Below are positions 22,707 through 24,403 of a stretch of 24,403 nucleotides of DNA, piece by piece. Origin of the DNA: JANRIZ01 sp033764445 (GTDB lineage: Bacteria; Verrucomicrobiota; Verrucomicrobiia; JAWXBN01); assembly GCA_033764445.1 (NCBI GenBank), contig JANRIZ010000063.1:1-24403 (forward strand), written 5' to 3'. A program made the translations under genes and the position numbers. The notes beneath the pieces are model-generated. The model saw nothing but the letters and a program-made list of their open reading frames with translations, was not told the DNA's origin and ran no database searches. Position 1 is the first letter of the stretch, and the number at the start of each line of letters is the position of its first letter.

Positions 22707-24403
22707 ATGCTCGACGCCCATAACGACACCGTCCTGGAATTGCTCCAGAGCCGCAATCTGATCACCCCTGACCAGGTCACCGAGATACGGGAGGAGCAGG
22801 AGCGCTCCGGCAAAACGGTCGCCCAGCTGGTTCTGGATTTTCAGATCGTCGATGAATCCACCCTCTTCCGGATCATTTCCGAACACACCGGTTATGACTA
22901 CATGTCCATCGAGGACATGAATATCGAACCCGACGCCATCGACCTGGTCGATGCCAACACCGCCCGGGTCAACGGCTGCCTGCCCGTTCTCTGGGACGGA
23001 CACACACTGACAGTCGCCCTGACGGACCCGCTTTCGGTCCAGGTGCTTGACGATCTGCATTTTGCCACCGGAAAACATGTCACGATGGTGGTGGTCCCCG
23101 CCAGCCAGATTGAAAAGGGCATCGAGCGGTATTACGGCGAATTTGGCGGGGACGGCGCGGAGCTCGACCTATTCAGCAACCGGCTTTTTGAGGATGAGAT
23201 GCAGCGGCTGGGGATGAGCGAACTCACCGACATCAAGGACATCGAGGCGGAGGCCAACGCCACCCCGGTGGTCAAGTACGTGAATCTGGTCATGTACCGC
23301 GCCATCCAGGCCCGGGCCAGTGACATCCATTTTGAACCCTTCGCCGATGTCTTCCGCATCCGCTACCGTGTGGACGGGGCCCTGCTGGAAATGGCGCCGC
23401 CCCCGCGTCAGATGGCCCTGCCGGTCATTTCCCGCATCAAGGTCATGAGCAATCTCAACATCGCCGAGCGGCGTCTGCCCCAGGACGGGCGCATCCAGCT
23501 CAACGTGGCGGGGCGGCCCGTGGATCTGCGTGTCTCGTGCATCCCGACCCAGTACGGGGAAAGTGTCGTGCTGCGTGTCCTGGACCGGAACAGCACCAAG
23601 CTCGAACTCGAGATTCTGGGCATGCCCCGCGGCATCTACGAGTACATCAGCGAGACCATCCAGAAACCCAACGGCATCTTTGTGGTCACGGGGCCCACCG
23701 GCTCGGGAAAAACCACCACCCTCTATGCCTGCCTGAACAAAATCAACACCATCGATGCCAAGCTGCTGACCGCCGAGGACCCGGTCGAATATGAGATCGA
23801 GGGCATCCAGCAGGTGCCCGTCAATGAGGCGATCGGGCTGACCTTTGCGAAGGTCCTCCGCGCCTTCCTGCGCCAGGACCCCGACCGCATCATGCTCGGG
23901 GAAATGCGCGATCTTGAAACGGCGCAGATTGCGATCCAGGCCTCCCTCACGGGGCATCTGGTGCTTTCGACCCTCCACACCAATGACGCCCCCGGGGCGG
24001 TCACCCGCCTCATCGACATGGGTGTCGAGCCGTTTTTGATTTCCTCCTCGATGGAGGGCGTGCTCGGCCAGCGGCTGGTGCGGACCATCTGCAAAAAGTG
24101 CCGGACTCCGTATGAGCCGAACGAAACGGTGCTCTCGGAAATCGGCCTCACCCCCCAGGAGATCGGCGACAAGGTCTTCTACATGGGGGCGGGTTGTGCC
24201 GAGTGCAACAACACCGGATACAAGGGCCGGAAGGGCATCTACGAACTGCTCGACATCAATGAACCCATCCGCCAGCAGATCAACATGCGTGCGCCCTCGG
24301 TGGTCATCCGCCAGAAGGCCATTGAACTGGGGATGCGCACCCTGCGCGAGGACGGACTGAGGTCCATCTACGACGGGGAAACGACCATCGAGGAAGTTCT
24401 GCG
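22707..24403 (+). CDS. PilB/GspE-family assembly ATPase (second of two), 3' end outside window
   Basis: The frame is open from ATG 22707 to the window edge, 565 codons so far with no stop. The N-terminal MshEN/GSPII_E-N domain (about 1-145) resembles that of the first ATPase. The core has ASDIHFEP (204-211), Walker A GPTGSGKT (329-336), the Asp box TAEDPVEYE (355-363), Walker B RIMLGEMRD (394-402), the His box TGHLVLSTLHT (415-425) and zinc cysteines C462, C465, C497 and C500. A complete hexameric assembly ATPase is thus visible, probably missing only a few residues. An AAAGGA ribosome site overlaps the end of pilT, 5 nt upstream. Either this or the first copy may serve a type II secretion system and the other a type IV pilus; the sequence alone does not say which. 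Confidence 0.93.
   Translation, partial: MLDAHNDTVLELLQSRNLITPDQVTEIREEQERSGKTVAQLVLDFQIVDESTLFRIISEHTGYDYMSIEDMNIEPDAIDLVDANTARVNGCLPVLWDGHTLTVALTDPLSVQVLDDLHFATGKHVTMVVVPASQIEKGIERYYGEFGGDGAELDLFSNRLFEDEMQRLGMSELTDIKDIEAEANATPVVKYVNLVMYRAIQARASDIHFEPFADVFRIRYRVDGALLEMAPPPRQMALPVISRIKVMSNLNIAERRLPQDGRIQLNVAGRPVDLRVSCIPTQYGESVVLRVLDRNSTKLELEILGMPRGIYEYISETIQKPNGIFVVTGPTGSGKTTTLYACLNKINTIDAKLLTAEDPVEYEIEGIQQVPVNEAIGLTFAKVLRAFLRQDPDRIMLGEMRDLETAQIAIQASLTGHLVLSTLHTNDAPGAVTRLIDMGVEPFLISSSMEGVLGQRLVRTICKKCRTPYEPNETVLSEIGLTPQEIGDKVFYMGAGCAECNNTGYKGRKGIYELLDINEPIRQQINMRAPSVVIRQKAIELGMRTLREDGLRSIYDGETTIEEVL

Noticed and set aside
1..24403. CRISPR arrays, insertion sequences, prophage or attachment sites
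   Set aside because: I saw no regularly spaced repeats, transposase or integrase motifs, or phage genes on reading through both strands.

Overview
The window is a GC-rich, gene-dense stretch of a Gram-negative bacterial chromosome. LptF/LptG-type permease, phosphoheptose isomerase (gmhA), a lipobox-type lipoprotein and a sugar-nucleotide reductase all imply an LPS-bearing outer membrane. The style of the locus (Asn/Thr/Pro-rich lipoprotein linker, clustered pilus ATPases, stand-alone CoaC) reminds me of the Verrucomicrobiota/PVC group, but that is an impression and not a demonstrated assignment. I see no tRNA, rRNA, CRISPR array, insertion sequence or prophage.

Layout. 1-1171 (+): the end of a surface-polysaccharide region, with the C-terminus of a GT-B glycosyltransferase and a reductase resembling the plant UER/RHM C-terminal epimerase-reductase. 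1228-3351 (+): housekeeping operon ispF-tmk-holB. 3450-5409 (+): a TPR protein and an Rrf2-family regulator with four clustered cysteines, closed by a strong intrinsic terminator. 5414-7774 (-): a large YfhO-type membrane protein whose 3' end overlaps that terminator. 7775-7946: a divergent intergenic region full of short direct repeats. 7947-12488 (+): a small membrane-anchored protein, a degenerate ferredoxin-reductase-like protein, a cysteine-desulfurase homologue that has lost its PLP lysine, a YdcF/ElyC-type protein, then the Fe-S carrier ATPase Mrp/ApbC and a MIP18/SufT-type protein.

12494-16914 (-): an envelope operon read as gmhA, polysaccharide-deacetylase lipoprotein, exported helical-repeat/trypsin-like protease, small membrane protein, with overlapping or nearly touching genes. 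17127-18215 (+): LptF/LptG permease, divergent from gmhA. 18216-18614: 399 bp without a gene but with strong hairpins. 18615-19789 (-): gmk-coaC. 19928-24403 (+): three consecutive secretion/pilus ATPase genes (PilB/GspE-like, PilT, second PilB/GspE-like running off the window).

The most unusual part is 8310-10248. Two adjacent proteins keep the fold-defining sequence of a flavin reductase and of a NifS/IscS desulfurase but have lost the cofactor-binding residues, and they lie just upstream of Fe-S carrier genes. I propose this as a candidate uncharacterised, possibly non-catalytic, system linked to Fe-S or sulfur metabolism. A second recurrent signal is a -10-like hexamer placed 7-9 nt before several start codons, suggesting leaderless transcripts.
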